Shown here one piece after another: positions 25,696 to 33,536 of a DNA stretch of 64,000 nucleotides. The number at the start of each line of letters is the position of its first letter. The stretch's first letter is position 1. Origin of the DNA: Novosphingobium colocasiae. Its GTDB lineage: Bacteria; Pseudomonadota; Alphaproteobacteria; Sphingomonadales; Sphingomonadaceae. A model generated the notes under the pieces. The model was not told the DNA's origin. It ran no database searches and saw nothing but the letters and a program-made list of their open reading frames with translations. Location of the stretch: the NCBI RefSeq assembly GCF_014652555.1, contig NZ_BMZA01000003.1:1-64000 (forward strand). The letters are read 5' to 3'. The position numbers and the translations under genes were made by a program.

Positions 25696-27492
25696 GTGAC
25701 ATTGCCACAAGTGCTGACGCTCGATGCACTGGACGCGCTCTATCGCGAGGGGCGGGTGGGCCCGGCCGATGTCATGGCGCAGATCGGCCTGCGCATTGAT
25801 GCGGGCGATCCGGCGGTGTTCATCACCCGCACGCCTCCGGCGATGATCGACGCCGCCGTCGCCGATCTCCTCCGCCGCGCGCCTGAGCCCGGCAGCCTGC
25901 CGCTATGGGGGGTGCCGTTCGCGGTCAAGGACAACATCGATGTGGCGGGGCTGCCCACCACTTGCGCATGCCCGGCGTTCGCGCGGCCCGCGCAGCAAGA
26001 CGCCGCCGTCGTCGCCCGGCTGATCGCCGCCGGGGCGATCGTGCTCGGCAAGACCAACCTCGACCAGTTTGCCACCGGGCTCAACGGTACCCGCTCGCCT
26101 TATGGCGCGCCGCGCTCCGTGTTCAGTGCCGAACACATCTCGGGCGGTTCGAGTTCGGGCTCGGCCGTGGCGGTGGCGGCGGGGATGGCGTGCTTTGCGC
26201 TCGGCACCGATACCGCTGGCTCGGGGCGGGTGCCGGCCGCCTTCAACAACCTGGTCGGGATCAAGCCGACGCCGGGGCTGTTCAGCACAGCCGGGCTGGT
26301 GCCGGCCTGCGCCAGTCTCGATTGCATCAGCGTGTTTTCGCTGTGCGTCAGCGATGGCGCGCGTATCCGACGCATCTGCGAAGGGTTCGATCCCGCCGAT
26401 CCCTGGTCGCAACCCGCTCGCCCGCATGCCCTGCCGCGCGAGGGTCTGCGCATCGGCGTGCTGGCCCCCGCCGATCGCGATCTGCTGGGCAGCGCCGACA
26501 ATGCCCGGCTCTATGCCGATGCGATCTCCCGCGCCGGGGGCGAGGCGGTCGAGATCGACTATGCGCCGTTCGCCGAGACCGCCGCGCTGCTTTACGATGG
26601 GCCGTGGGTGGCTGAACGGCAGGCCGCCTTCGCCGGGTTCGGTGTGCCGGCATCCGCGCTGGACTCCAGCGTCGCCGCGATATTCAGCGGGGCTGCGCGA
26701 TTTGATGCCGTCGCCACGTTCCAAGGCTTGCACCGGCTGGCCGCGCTGCGCCGGGCCTGCGCGGCCGAACTGGACAAGGTTGACGTTCTGCTTCTGCCGA
26801 CCGTGCCCGGCATATTCACCGTGGCGGAGATGCTGGCCGAGCCGATCGCCCGCAACACCCGGCTGGGCCGCTACACCAATTTCTGCAACCTGCTTGGCCT
26901 CAGCGCCATCGCCGTCCCCGCCGGGTTCGCGAGCGACGGGCTGCCCTTCGGGGTGACGCTGGTCGGCCCGGCCTTCGCCGACGAGGCGCTGGTGCCGCTG
27001 GCCGACCGGCTGCATCGCGGCGCGATGTGCGGAGCCGGGATCGCGCGCGACCTGCCGCTCCCCGCCTGCTCGCCGCCTCTGCCGGTGGAGGGTGCGCAGA
27101 CGATCGAACTGGCGGTGGTCGGGGCGCACTTGTCGGGCATGCCGCTCAACCCGGAACTGCTCGCCCTCGGCGCGACGCTGTCGGCCCGGACGCGCACCTC
27201 GGGTGCCTATCGGCTCTATGCACTGCCGGGGACGGTTCCGCCCAAGCCCGGCCTGATCCGCGTGGCCGAGCAGACGGGCGACGGCATCGAGATCGAGATA
27301 TGGGCCCTGCCCGCGGCGGCGTTCGGGCTGTTCGTCAGCCGGATCGCCGCCCCGCTGGGGATCGGCAAGCTGGAACTGGCCGACGGTGGCAGGGTGTCCG
27401 GGTTCCTGTGCGAAGCCTGGGCGGCCGAGGGCGCACGCGATATCACCGCGTTCGGCGGCTGGCGCGCATACTGCGCATCACTGGTCGAGTAG
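25696..27492 (+). CDS. atzF: Allophanate hydrolase
   Basis: A 598-aa two-domain enzyme. The N-terminal amidase-signature domain (about residues 1-440) has the triad K78 (FAVKDNID), S152 (SGGSSSGS) and S176 (DTAGSGRVP). The C-terminal allophanate-hydrolase domain (about 470-598) starts near IELAVVGAHLSGMPLN. It yields two ammonia and two CO2 from allophanate, the common end of the biuret and carboxybiuret routes. The length is close to the AtzF family norm (about 600). The GTG start at 25696 lies two bases after the atzH stop. Confidence 0.93.
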   Translation: MTLPQVLTLDALDALYREGRVGPADVMAQIGLRIDAGDPAVFITRTPPAMIDAAVADLLRRAPEPGSLPLWGVPFAVKDNIDVAGLPTTCACPAFARPAQQDAAVVARLIAAGAIVLGKTNLDQFATGLNGTRSPYGAPRSVFSAEHISGGSSSGSAVAVAAGMACFALGTDTAGSGRVPAAFNNLVGIKPTPGLFSTAGLVPACASLDCISVFSLCVSDGARIRRICEGFDPADPWSQPARPHALPREGLRIGVLAPADRDLLGSADNARLYADAISRAGGEAVEIDYAPFAETAALLYDGPWVAERQAAFAGFGVPASALDSSVAAIFSGAARFDAVATFQGLHRLAALRRACAAELDKVDVLLLPTVPGIFTVAEMLAEPIARNTRLGRYTNFCNLLGLSAIAVPAGFASDGLPFGVTLVGPAFADEALVPLADRLHRGAMCGAGIARDLPLPACSPPLPVEGAQTIELAVVGAHLSGMPLNPELLALGATLSARTRTSGAYRLYALPGTVPPKPGLIRVAEQTGDGIEIEIWALPAAAFGLFVSRIAAPLGIGKLELADGGRVSGFLCEAWAAEGARDITAFGGWRAYCASLVE

Positions 27493-27635
27493 GCCCACGC
27501 GTCGGGGTGGGCCGTGCGTGTTGCGCGCCAAAATTGCGTAATTGGTCAACGCAATATTGCCCTTAGCTCCCGTGCCGGTTAGGCTGTCGGTCATAGCCAA
27601 GACAAGCGCCGATCCTGGCGCATCGGGAGAATGCC

Positions 27636-28604
27636 GTGATTCGCGACGAAGATTTGCGCTACCATACGCCGGCCGACGTGACCCATGACTGGGCCGAAAC
27701 CTCGTTCTTTTCGGTCTATGTGCCCGAAGCCAACCTGACCGCTTGGGTCTATATCATTGCACGGCCCGGCGTCGGCGCGATCGTGTGCGACGTCGAGGTG
27801 ATCGACGGCGTCGGGCGTTATTCGCTCGATGCCCGGTACATCGATTTCCAGCAGCATCTGCCGTTACCGCAGAACTTCGAATCCTACAGCCTGCCCAATG
27901 GCCTGACCTTCAAAGGCCACTCCATCCGCAACTATCAGCTCGATTATATCGGCGTCGACGATACCGAACTGCACTGGACCGTCGAAGGGGTGATGGAGCC
28001 TTTCGACATCCACGATCCGGCGATGGACCCGCTGGCCTCCACCGATGCGAATGCCAGCGGTTTCGGGGCGGCTTATGCCAACCACTTCGATATGACCGCG
28101 CGGACCACCGGAACGCTGAAAGTTCGCGGCAAGGAATATGCCATCGATTGCGTGACGACGATGGACCATAGCTGGGGCCCGCGTGGCGAGCGCGGGATGC
28201 GTTCGATGGGATGGATCAACGGCAACTTCAGCGCAAAGGATGCCTTCCAGACGATCTGGACCTTCAACCCGCTGGCACCTCTGGCGGAGCAGTTCGCACT
28301 GGCTCATGGCTATGTGATCGCCGATGGCGAAGTGCGCGGTCTCACGAAGGGGCGGATCCAGGCCGTCGATCGTTCCGGGCCGTTCCCGTCGGGCTATGAG
28401 ATGGAAGTCGAGGATGCCGCCGGTCGCAAGTACCGCTACACCGGCAAGGTCGTCGCCCAGCACCCCTGGCCCTGCTACAGTTGTACCTTCGCCAAATTCT
28501 CGACAGTCGAATGGACTGACGGTTCGCATATCGGACATGGCCTTGCCCAGGAGAACTGGCCGCTCGATTCGCTGACGGGAAAAGGCCTCGCTGCCGGGGC
28601 CTGA
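27636..28604 (+). CDS. CrtC/AttH-like (lipocalin-type) protein of unknown function
   Basis: A 322-aa soluble protein with no signal peptide. It is rich in beta structure and has YIDFQQHLPLPQNFESYSLP, MDHSWGPRGERGMRSMGWI and PLDSLTGKG. The MDHSWGPR-type segment resembles the hydroxyneurosporene-dehydratase (CrtC)/AttH-like beta-barrel fold, which in sphingomonads is often of unknown role. The GTG at 27636 follows CGGGAGA. It trails the allophanate hydrolase gene by 143 bases, so membership of that operon is uncertain. The assignment is by weak pattern resemblance only. Confidence 0.65.
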   Translation: MIRDEDLRYHTPADVTHDWAETSFFSVYVPEANLTAWVYIIARPGVGAIVCDVEVIDGVGRYSLDARYIDFQQHLPLPQNFESYSLPNGLTFKGHSIRNYQLDYIGVDDTELHWTVEGVMEPFDIHDPAMDPLASTDANASGFGAAYANHFDMTARTTGTLKVRGKEYAIDCVTTMDHSWGPRGERGMRSMGWINGNFSAKDAFQTIWTFNPLAPLAEQFALAHGYVIADGEVRGLTKGRIQAVDRSGPFPSGYEMEVEDAAGRKYRYTGKVVAQHPWPCYSCTFAKFSTVEWTDGSHIGHGLAQENWPLDSLTGKGLAAGA

Positions 28605-28732
28605 TCGCCGCTCGCAATCGTGGAGCGGGGATGGTTTGCCCGTAATCCAAAGTTGCAGAGCCTTGGACCGAGGGTGAACCGTCCTCGACAGGCGTAAGTA
28701 GTAAATCAGTTGACTATCTCTGCCCGGCATGC

Positions 28733-28762
28733 TTGACGGCATGCCGTGGCGGGGCCTAATCC
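28733..28762 (+). promoter_or_regulatory. Candidate sigma-70 promoter for etfB, inside a hairpin
   Basis: TTGACG (28733-28738) and TAATCC (28757-28762) are 18 bases apart, about 70 bases before the etfB ATG. The -35 hexamer is exactly the loop of a perfect 8-bp hairpin, CGGCATGC/GCATGCCG (28725-28746). The rest of the 225-base gap holds nothing else recognised. Confidence 0.35.
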
Positions 28763-28829
28763 CGCAGCTTGTTGAAACGAAGCGCGGCCGGGCCGGATCG
28801 CGCGCCTTCATTGAGAGGACGGATTGGCG

Positions 28830-29576
28830 ATGAAGATCCTCGTGCCCGTGAAGCGGGTGATTGATTACAACGTGAAGCCTCGGGTGAAGGCTGACGGGAC
28901 GGGTGTTGATCTTTCGAACGTGAAGATGAGCATGAACCCGTTTGACGAGATCGCGGTGGAAGAAGCGCTGCGGATCAAGGAAGCCGGCGCGGCCGAGGAA
29001 GTGATCGTGGTGTCGGTTGGTCCGGCGAAGGCGCAGGAGACGCTGCGCACGGCGCTGGCGATGGGCGCGGACCGGGCGGTGCTGGTGGAAACCGATGCCG
29101 AGGTCGAGCCGCTGGCGGTGGCCAAGATCCTCAAGTCGCTGGTCGAGGCGGAAGCGCCGGGCCTGGTGATCCTGGGCAAGCAGGCGATCGACGACGATTC
29201 GAACCAGACCGGCCAGATGCTGGCGGCGCTGCTGGGCCGGCCGCAGGGCACGTTCGCCTCCAAGGTGGTGGTCGAGGGCGACAAGGTCGTCGTCACCCGC
29301 GAGGTCGACGGTGGCCTCGAGACGGTGAGCCTGGCGATGCCGGCGATCGTCACGACGGACCTGCGCCTCAACGAGCCGCGCTATGCCTCGCTTCCCAACA
29401 TCATGAAGGCGAAGAAGAAGCCGCTCGACGTGAAGACCCCGGCCGATCTGGGCGTGGACATCGCCCCGCGCCTCAAGACGCTCAAGGTGGTGGAACCGGC
29501 GGTGCGCGTGGCCGGGATCAAGGTTGCCGACGTCGATGCGCTGGTCGCCAAGCTCAAGGACATGGGCGTCGCCTGA
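28830..29576 (+). CDS. etfB: Electron transfer flavoprotein, beta subunit
   Basis: ETF beta of 248 aa, which with EtfA takes electrons from acyl-CoA dehydrogenases and passes them to ETF-quinone oxidoreductase. The start [18 protein letters not shown] is the canonical N-terminus. The AMP-binding/recognition region is intact ([19 protein letters not shown] ... [12 protein letters not shown]). The ATG at 28830 has GAGAGGA about ten bases upstream, better than the in-frame TTG at 28824. The likely client in this window is the isovaleryl-CoA dehydrogenase at 39093. Confidence 0.96.
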   Translation: MKILVPVKRVIDYNVKPRVKADGTGVDLSNVKMSMNPFDEIAVEEALRIKEAGAAEEVIVVSVGPAKAQETLRTALAMGADRAVLVETDAEVEPLAVAKILKSLVEAEAPGLVILGKQAIDDDSNQTGQMLAALLGRPQGTFASKVVVEGDKVVVTREVDGGLETVSLAMPAIVTTDLRLNEPRYASLPNIMKAKKKPLDVKTPADLGVDIAPRLKTLKVVEPAVRVAGIKVADVDALVAKLKDMGVA

Positions 29577-29593
29577 TCGTCTGATTCCCTTCC

Positions 29594-29660
29594 CCGTTCG
29601 GTTCGAGCGTAGTCGAGAACCGTTCGCGCAACGTGTCTCGACTTCGCTCGACACGAACGG
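29594..29660. repeat. Dispersed palindromic repeat, copy 2, inside the etfBA operon
   Basis: CCGTTCGGTTCGAGCGTAGT and five further bases (29594-29618) face TCTCGACTTCGCTCGACACG and five further bases (29636-29660), imperfect arms of about 25 bases with a 17-base loop. It is the same element as at 11008-11073. It lies between etfB and etfA, ending 23 bases before the etfA start, so the transcript would carry a strong hairpin just upstream of the etfA ribosome site. Confidence 0.85.
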
Positions 29661-29683
29661 AAGGGCAGGAAAGGAACTCGAAG

Positions 29684-30613
29684 ATGAAAACTCTCGTTTG
29701 GGTCGAACACGACAATGCGTCGGTCAAGGACGCGACGCTGGCCGCCGTCACCGCGGCATCGCAACTGGGTGAAGTGCACCTGCTGGTGGCGGGTGCGGGC
29801 TGCGCCGGGGTGGCTGAAGCTGCTGCAAAGATCGCCGGGGTCGGCAAGGTGCACCTGGCGGACGATGCCGCCTATGCCAACGCGCTGGCCGAGAATGTCG
29901 CGCCGCTGGTGGTCGAACTGATGGGCCACCACGATGCCTTCGTCGCCCCCGCCACCTCGAACGGCAAGAACATCGCCCCGCGCGTCGCCGCGCTGCTCGA
30001 CGTGATGCAGGTCTCGGACATCCTCTCGGTGGAAGGCCCCAGGACCTTCACTCGCCCGACCTATGCCGGCAACGCCATCGCCACGGTTGAAAGCTCGGAC
30101 GCCAAGCTGGTCGTCACCGTGCGCGGCACCGCCTTCGCCAAGGCGGACGCCAACGGCGGCAGCGGCGCGGTGGAAGCGGTCGCCGCCACCGGCGATGCGG
30201 GTCTGTCGAGCTTCGTGAGTGCCGAAGTCGCCAAGTCGGAGCGTCCGGAACTGACCAGCGCCAAGATCATCGTCTCGGGCGGCCGCGCGCTGAAGGACGG
30301 GCCGACCTTCGAAGCGACGATCATGCCGCTCGCCGACAAGCTGGGTGCAGCCGTCGGCGCGAGCCGCGCCGCGGTCGATGCGGGCTACGTGCCGAACGAC
30401 TACCAGGTCGGCCAGACCGGCAAGATCGTCGCCCCCGAAGTCTACATCGCGGTCGGCATCTCGGGCGCGATCCAGCACCTTGCAGGCATGAAGGACAGCA
30501 AGACCATCATCGCCATCAACAAGGACGAGGACGCCCCGATCTTCCAGGTCGCCGACATCGGCCTCGTCGCAGACCTCTTCGCAGCCGTGCCGGAACTTAC
30601 CGGCAAGCTGTGA
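29684..30613 (+). CDS. etfA: Electron transfer flavoprotein, alpha subunit
   Basis: ETF alpha of 309 aa, the FAD-binding partner of EtfB. The C-terminal FAD domain includes [38 protein letters not shown] and [17 protein letters not shown], all canonical. The start [14 protein letters not shown] lies at the ATG at 29684 after AAAGGAACT. Upstream in-frame codons run through the palindromic repeat and are not part of the gene. A strong terminator follows at 30631. Confidence 0.96.
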   Translation: MKTLVWVEHDNASVKDATLAAVTAASQLGEVHLLVAGAGCAGVAEAAAKIAGVGKVHLADDAAYANALAENVAPLVVELMGHHDAFVAPATSNGKNIAPRVAALLDVMQVSDILSVEGPRTFTRPTYAGNAIATVESSDAKLVVTVRGTAFAKADANGGSGAVEAVAATGDAGLSSFVSAEVAKSERPELTSAKIIVSGGRALKDGPTFEATIMPLADKLGAAVGASRAAVDAGYVPNDYQVGQTGKIVAPEVYIAVGISGAIQHLAGMKDSKTIIAINKDEDAPIFQVADIGLVADLFAAVPELTGKL

Positions 30614-30630
30614 ACCTGTCGCCAGACACG

Positions 30631-30668
30631 AAAAGGCCCCGCAAGCGCATCGCTTGCGGGGCCTTTTT
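30631..30668. terminator. Rho-independent terminator after etfBA (bidirectional)
   Basis: GGCCCCGCAAGCG (30635-30647) pairs with CGCTTGCGGGGCC (30651-30663) over a 3-base loop and is followed by TTTTT. It is preceded by AAAA, so it also works for the convergent acetyltransferase gene on the minus strand. Confidence 0.92.
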
Positions 30669-30685
30669 CGTTGTTTGCAGGAGCC

Positions 30686-31243
30686 TCAGGCGAGGTTTCG
30701 CTCGAACAGTTCCAGCACTGCCCCATCATCCTCCGCAATATGGCTGTCGTAGCGCACGAAGCCCAGGCTGGCGGCGAGGCGGTGAGAGGCGGTGTTGCCC
30801 TGTTCGATCATGCAGACCACGCGGCCGGGGCCGTGCGCGGCGTCGAACCAGGCGAGCGCGGCGGCCATGGCTTCGGCCGCGAACCCCTGGCCCCAGCAAT
30901 CCTGGCGGATGATCCAGCCCGCTTCGGGCACTTCGTCCATGCCCTTGCCGAACCCGCGCAATGAGCGGAACACGCCGCAAGTGCCGATAACCGGGCGCTC
31001 CCCGCGTTTGCGCACGTGGAACAGGCCGGTGTTGAACAGCGCCCACGAGCCGCCGTTGCGCAGCAGCCGGTCGAACTGCGGCTGGCGCTCGGCGCGGGCG
31101 GGGCCGAGGTAGCGCGTCATCCCGTCACCGGCCAGCATGGTGACCAGATCGTCGAGATCATCCGGGTGGGGCAGCCACAGTTCCAGCCGCGCGGTGGTGA
31201 CCAGCGGCGCGGCGGCCGGGAATGCGGGTTGGGCTGTGGGCAC
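30686..31243 (-). CDS. GNAT-family N-acetyltransferase (RimJ/RimL type)
   Basis: A 185-aa acetyltransferase of the RimJ/RimL type. It starts [17 protein letters not shown] and has the acetyl-CoA-binding region [18 protein letters not shown], followed by [17 protein letters not shown]. These proteins acetylate amino groups of proteins or small molecules; the substrate is unknown. The GTG at 31243 follows AGGAGA by about five bases; the open frame runs far upstream antisense to the next gene and is not coding there. Confidence 0.88.
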   Translation of the reverse strand: MPTAQPAFPAAAPLVTTARLELWLPHPDDLDDLVTMLAGDGMTRYLGPARAERQPQFDRLLRNGGSWALFNTGLFHVRKRGERPVIGTCGVFRSLRGFGKGMDEVPEAGWIIRQDCWGQGFAAEAMAAALAWFDAAHGPGRVVCMIEQGNTASHRLAASLGFVRYDSHIAEDDGAVLELFERNLA

Positions 31244-31336
31244 GCGCTTCTCCTGTCTGGTCGCCGGATGACACCGGTCCGACCGGAACGTCGCAGGACT
31301 TGACCCGGCTGTCCATCGCCCGGACACCCTTGTGCC

Positions 31337-32284
31337 ATGCTGCGAATCCTGATCCTGCTGAGCGCGCTTTGGGCCTCCTGTGCCCCTGCTGTTGCCGCCC
31401 AAAGGCATGTGCTGATCGTCAATGACGATGGGCTGACCAGCAATGTGCTGGCGCTCTATAGGGCGCTGAAGGCGCGCGGCGACGATGTGATCGTCTCGGT
31501 CCCGTGCCACAACCAGAGCGGCCAGGGCACCGCGCTGCGGCTCGAACCGCCTGCTCCGCTGGATCGCGACTGTCGCGCCGGCGCGGCCAAGGCCGGCGCT
31601 CCGGCGGCGGGGCCGATGACCCGGACGGGCCTGCCACCGGCCGATTTTCACTATATCGACGGCACTCCGACCATGGCGCTGCTGTACGGGGTGGACATGC
31701 TGGCCGCCGCCCGCTGGCATGGCGGGCCCGATCTGGTGCTGTCCGGGCCGAACGAGGGGCGCAATGCCGGGCCCTCGATCCTGGCGTCCGGCACGGTCAG
31801 CGCGGTGCGGTTCGCACTGGTGCGCGGAATCCCCGCCATCGCGCTGAGCGCCGGTGCGCAGACCGGCGATGACCGCGATCTTGCCAATCCCGCCTCGGCG
31901 CGGATCGCCGATCGTGCGGTGGGCCTGATCGCCGCGTTGGACCGGCTGGCCGGGGAGGCGCGGCTGATCCCTGCCGGGCTGGCGCTCAACGTCAATTTCC
32001 CCGATGCGCCGGATGCCGCCCGCTGGCGCGCTGCGCGGATCGGCACCTATGATGCTTATGCCGTCACCATGGTCCCCGATGCCGCCGGGGCGCGGCTGTC
32101 GCTGGGGGCCAATCCGCACCCGCCGACCGCGGCACAGGCCGGGGACGAGGCGGCACTGGTGCGCGATGCGATCACGATCAGCCCGATCCGCGACGATAAC
32201 GCCACGCCCACGCCGGGGTCTGCTGCCGCATGGCTGAAGCGGTTGCTGCGATCAGAAAAGCTGCTCGACCCCGTGGATCACTAG
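31337..32284 (+). CDS. surE: SurE-family 5'/3'-nucleotidase with signal peptide
   Basis: A 315-aa SurE-fold phosphatase. The metal-binding NDDG motif follows an N-terminal signal peptide (MLRILILLSALWASCAPAVA). It then has NQSG, SGPNEGRNAG and SGTVSAV, the remaining active-site loops. Ordinary SurE proteins are cytoplasmic and start directly with the NDDG strand; this one should be exported to the periplasm. The start is the ATG at 31337. The last 33 bases overlap the convergent DUF445 gene. The substrate (nucleotide or other phosphate ester) is unknown. Confidence 0.86.
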   Translation: MLRILILLSALWASCAPAVAAQRHVLIVNDDGLTSNVLALYRALKARGDDVIVSVPCHNQSGQGTALRLEPPAPLDRDCRAGAAKAGAPAAGPMTRTGLPPADFHYIDGTPTMALLYGVDMLAAARWHGGPDLVLSGPNEGRNAGPSILASGTVSAVRFALVRGIPAIALSAGAQTGDDRDLANPASARIADRAVGLIAALDRLAGEARLIPAGLALNVNFPDAPDAARWRAARIGTYDAYAVTMVPDAAGARLSLGANPHPPTAAQAGDEAALVRDAITISPIRDDNATPTPGSAAAWLKRLLRSEKLLDPVDH

Positions 32285-33526
32285 TCCGACCAGCCCGCCG
32301 ACGAGGGTGCCGTTGATACGGATGAACTGAAGATCGCGACCTACCGCGCCTTCGATGCGGGTGGTTACCGTCTGCGCATCCCAGCGCTTGACGGTTTCTG
32401 AGACCAGGCGGACGATTTCCCCGCCATAGCGGCTGACCGTGCCCGCCAGCGTGCGGCGGGCAAAACGGTTGACCTGCTGCTGCAGCCGCGCATCCTCGCG
32501 CAGGGCGCGGCCCAGATCGGAAAGCGCATCGCGCAGCGTCTCGCCCAGCCCGCCAGCCAGCGCGCCCTGCGGATTGCGCACCGCGCGCAGCATCCCGGCG
32601 CGGTTGCGTTCCCACATCGCATCGAGCCAGGCGGCGGTGGCGGGGTTGGCGAGCAGTTCGTGCTTGAGCCGCTCCACCTTGGCGATCGTCTGCGGATCGC
32701 TGCGCAGGTCGCGGGCAAGGTTGGCCAGCACTTCGTCCGCCTTGGCGCGCAAGGGATGATCGGGCTGGACGATCACTTCGGCCAGCAGCTTGTAGGTGCC
32801 CTGCAGCACGCCCGATGCCAGCCGCTCGTCCAGTCCGGTCCAGCGCAGGATGGCGTTGGCGCGTTCGTGGATCATGCGGCGGATCAGCGGTTCGTTCGCC
32901 TCGATCAGTTCGCCCAGCTTGTGCAGCAGGCTTTCCAGCACCGGCAGGTGGCGACTGTCGGCAATGGCGTTTTCCAGCATCTGGCCGATCAGCGGGGCAA
33001 GGTCGATCTTCTCGATCTGCCGCCGCAGCGCCGTTTTCACCATGCCGCCCATCCGCTCGGGATCGAGCGATTCGAGCACGTCGGCCAGAAGGTTCGCGCC
33101 GCCCTGGATCAGCGGAGAGGCCTGCCCGCGCCCCGGATCGCCCAGCACTTCGCCCAGCCGGGCGGCGAGGTTCATGCCGTGGAGGCGGCGGGCAACCACT
33201 TGCGGGATCAGGAAATTGGTTCGCAGAAACCCGGCCATGGTATCGGCGATGCGGTCCTTGTTGACCGGGATGATCGCGGTGTGGGGGATCGGCAGGCCGA
33301 GCGGACGGCGGAACAGCGCAGTCACCGCAAACCAGTCCGCCAGACCGCCGACCATCGCCGCTTCGGTGAATGCCATGGCATATCCCCACGCGGGGTGCGT
33401 GCCGGCCAGCCGCTTCATCGCGATGAAGGCGATTGCCATGGCCAGCAGCAGTCCGGTGGCGAACAGGCGCATGCGGCGACCCCGGTCGATCGGCGATCCG
33501 GCGGCTGCGGCGGGGCGATGCGGCAT
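32252..33526 (-). CDS. DUF445 family membrane protein
   Basis: A 424-aa member of the DUF445 (YjiN/YheB-like) family. An N-terminal transmembrane helix (MRLFATGLLLAMAIAFIAM region) is followed by the hallmark GGLADWFAVTALFRRPLGLP. A long helical domain and the C-terminal INGTLVGGLVGLVIHGVEQLF complete it. The function of the family is unknown. The ATG at 33526, ten bases after the RND gene stop, is chosen; ATGs at 33598 and 33472 are alternatives. The 3' end overlaps the convergent surE-like gene. Confidence 0.85.
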   Translation of the reverse strand: MPHRPAAAAGSPIDRGRRMRLFATGLLLAMAIAFIAMKRLAGTHPAWGYAMAFTEAAMVGGLADWFAVTALFRRPLGLPIPHTAIIPVNKDRIADTMAGFLRTNFLIPQVVARRLHGMNLAARLGEVLGDPGRGQASPLIQGGANLLADVLESLDPERMGGMVKTALRRQIEKIDLAPLIGQMLENAIADSRHLPVLESLLHKLGELIEANEPLIRRMIHERANAILRWTGLDERLASGVLQGTYKLLAEVIVQPDHPLRAKADEVLANLARDLRSDPQTIAKVERLKHELLANPATAAWLDAMWERNRAGMLRAVRNPQGALAGGLGETLRDALSDLGRALREDARLQQQVNRFARRTLAGTVSRYGGEIVRLVSETVKRWDAQTVTTRIEGAVGRDLQFIRINGTLVGGLVGLVIHGVEQLF

Positions 33527-33536
33527 GCGCACCGGC

